The position numbers were made by a program, and so were the translations under genes. A stretch of 42,878 nt of DNA from the NCBI GenBank assembly GCA_021848725.1, contig JAJZTS010000014.1:1-42878 (forward strand), in the 5' to 3' direction. Positions 42,199 through 42,878 of the stretch are shown here, piece after piece (the first letter of the stretch is position 1; every line of letters starts with the position of its first letter). The notes beneath the pieces were generated by a model that worked only from the letters and a program-made list of their open reading frames with translations, was not told the DNA's origin and did not search any database. Source of the DNA: Pseudomonadota bacterium (GTDB lineage Bacteria > Pseudomonadota > Gammaproteobacteria > Burkholderiales > Thiobacillaceae).

Positions 42199-42878
42199 TT
42201 ACAGCAAGACCCGCTCAATCCCGCCCTGATTCGCCCGCTCAATAAACCCCTGCATCCACTCTTCCCCAAACCGATGCCGCGCCATTTCGATAATGAGATA
42301 GTCGGCCTCAATCCCGGCCTCCGCCTCATAGCGGGACAGGCCTTGCAGGCAAGACGGGCAGGCGGTCAGCAGCTTGACCGTGGCCGCGCCCTCGCCGCGC
42401 AGTTCGCCGGCGACCCGCTGGATCTCCTCGGCCTTGCGGAAGCGGACCTGGGTCGCGATGTCGGGCCGGGCGGCGGCGAAGCTGCCGGCCTCGCCGCAGC
42501 AGCGCTCGGACAGCTTGACCTCGGCGCCGAGCAGGGTCTTGGCCGTGGCGATCGGGTTGTGCTGTTTCATCGGGCTGTGGCAGGGGTCGTGGAATAGGTA
42601 TTTGGTGCCGCTCACGCCTTCCAGTTTGACCCCCTTCTCGAACATGAACTCGTGGATGTCGAGCAGGCGGCAGCCGGGGAAGATCTTGTCGAACTGGTAG
42701 CCCTTCAACTGATCGAGACAGGTGCCGCAGGACACGATCACGGTCTTGATGTCGAGGTAGTTCAGGGTGTTGGCGACGCGGTGGAACAGCACGCGGTTCG
42801 ATGCGGTGATGGCTTCGCCCTGGTCGCGCCGGCCGCTGGCGGTCTGCGGGTAGCCGCAGCAGAGTTGGCCCGGCGGCA
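42199..42878 (-). CDS. CCG-domain Fe-S oxidoreductase, C-terminal part
   Basis: The gene enters from the right edge; 226 codons are visible. Two CCG (cysteine-rich, DUF3400/heterodisulfide-reductase-like) units are seen: the first with LCCGYPQ and SCGTCLDQLKGY, the second with FHDPCHSP, RCCGEAGSF and ACPSCLQGL. It ends in GGIERVLL. This matches the C-terminus of the very long FAD-linked oxidase plus Fe-S proteins (DUF3683 type) of betaproteobacteria, related to D-lactate and glycolate dehydrogenases, which pass electrons to the quinone pool. The FAD part lies outside the window, so the substrate cannot be judged. Confidence 0.85.
   Translation of the reverse strand, partial: PPGQLCCGYPQTASGRRDQGEAITASNRVLFHRVANTLNYLDIKTVIVSCGTCLDQLKGYQFDKIFPGCRLLDIHEFMFEKGVKLEGVSGTKYLFHDPCHSPMKQHNPIATAKTLLGAEVKLSERCCGEAGSFAAARPDIATQVRFRKAEEIQRVAGELRGEGAATVKLLTACPSCLQGLSRYEAEAGIEADYLIIEMARHRFGEEWMQGFIERANQGGIERVLL

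Overview
This is a GC-rich chromosomal segment of a Gram-negative bacterium, almost certainly a betaproteobacterium. The evidence is gene order: ubiK beside a TorF-type porin, glnK and amtB; rlmH-maf-rng; yggT-proC-yggS divergent from pilT; a HIT protein beside a large CCG-domain Fe-S oxidoreductase; and an actP/DUF485/DUF294 block. No rRNA, tRNA, CRISPR array, prophage or transposase gene was seen. Genus cannot be fixed from the window.

Layout. 1-5421: end of ahpF, a DnaQ-like exonuclease, and an acetate-uptake block (actP, DUF485, cNMP/CBS/DUF294 protein). 5422-5655: an intergenic region that looks like a small-RNA gene (promoter, long hairpin, terminator) pointing against metF. 5656-12050: a long minus-strand run made of a lipoprotein, a 59-residue protein, a second lipoprotein, a lysozyme/transglycosylase, a membrane patatin, a ferritin-like/VIT metal transporter and metF. 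12347-20000: a hybrid 7TMR-DISM histidine kinase on plus, then comM, a PhnD-like protein coupled to a diguanylate cyclase, an M48 lipoprotein protease and ubiK on minus. 20017-22938: a nitrogen-control operon (porin, glnK, amtB) behind an NtrC-like site and a sigma-54 promoter. 22996-34828: housekeeping genes (rlmH, maf, rng, yggU, yggT, proC, yggS, pilT, EVE, TSUP, argB) and a degenerate zinc-binding GGDEF protein. 34862-35430: a heat-shock hsp20 with a sigma-32 promoter. 35601-38464: an ECF sigma/anti-sigma/bufferin operon making a Cys-rich metal-buffering peptide, with the sigma gene broken by a one-base frameshift. 38468-40611: phoB-phoR behind a three-unit Pho box. 40553-42878: a HIT protein, an AT-rich orphan exported protein, a 520-bp element with terminal inverted repeats, a dRS3-like palindrome, and the 3' part of a large Fe-S oxidoreductase.

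The most unusual items are: (i) the lipoprotein/lysozyme/patatin operon, an envelope-hydrolase set I cannot match to a named system; (ii) the buf operon with a frameshifted sigma factor; (iii) the sRNA candidate before metF; (iv) the 520-bp inverted-repeat element whose terminal hairpins show compensatory changes; (v) a CZB protein whose GGDEF site has decayed. All calls come from reading the sequence; no database search was run.
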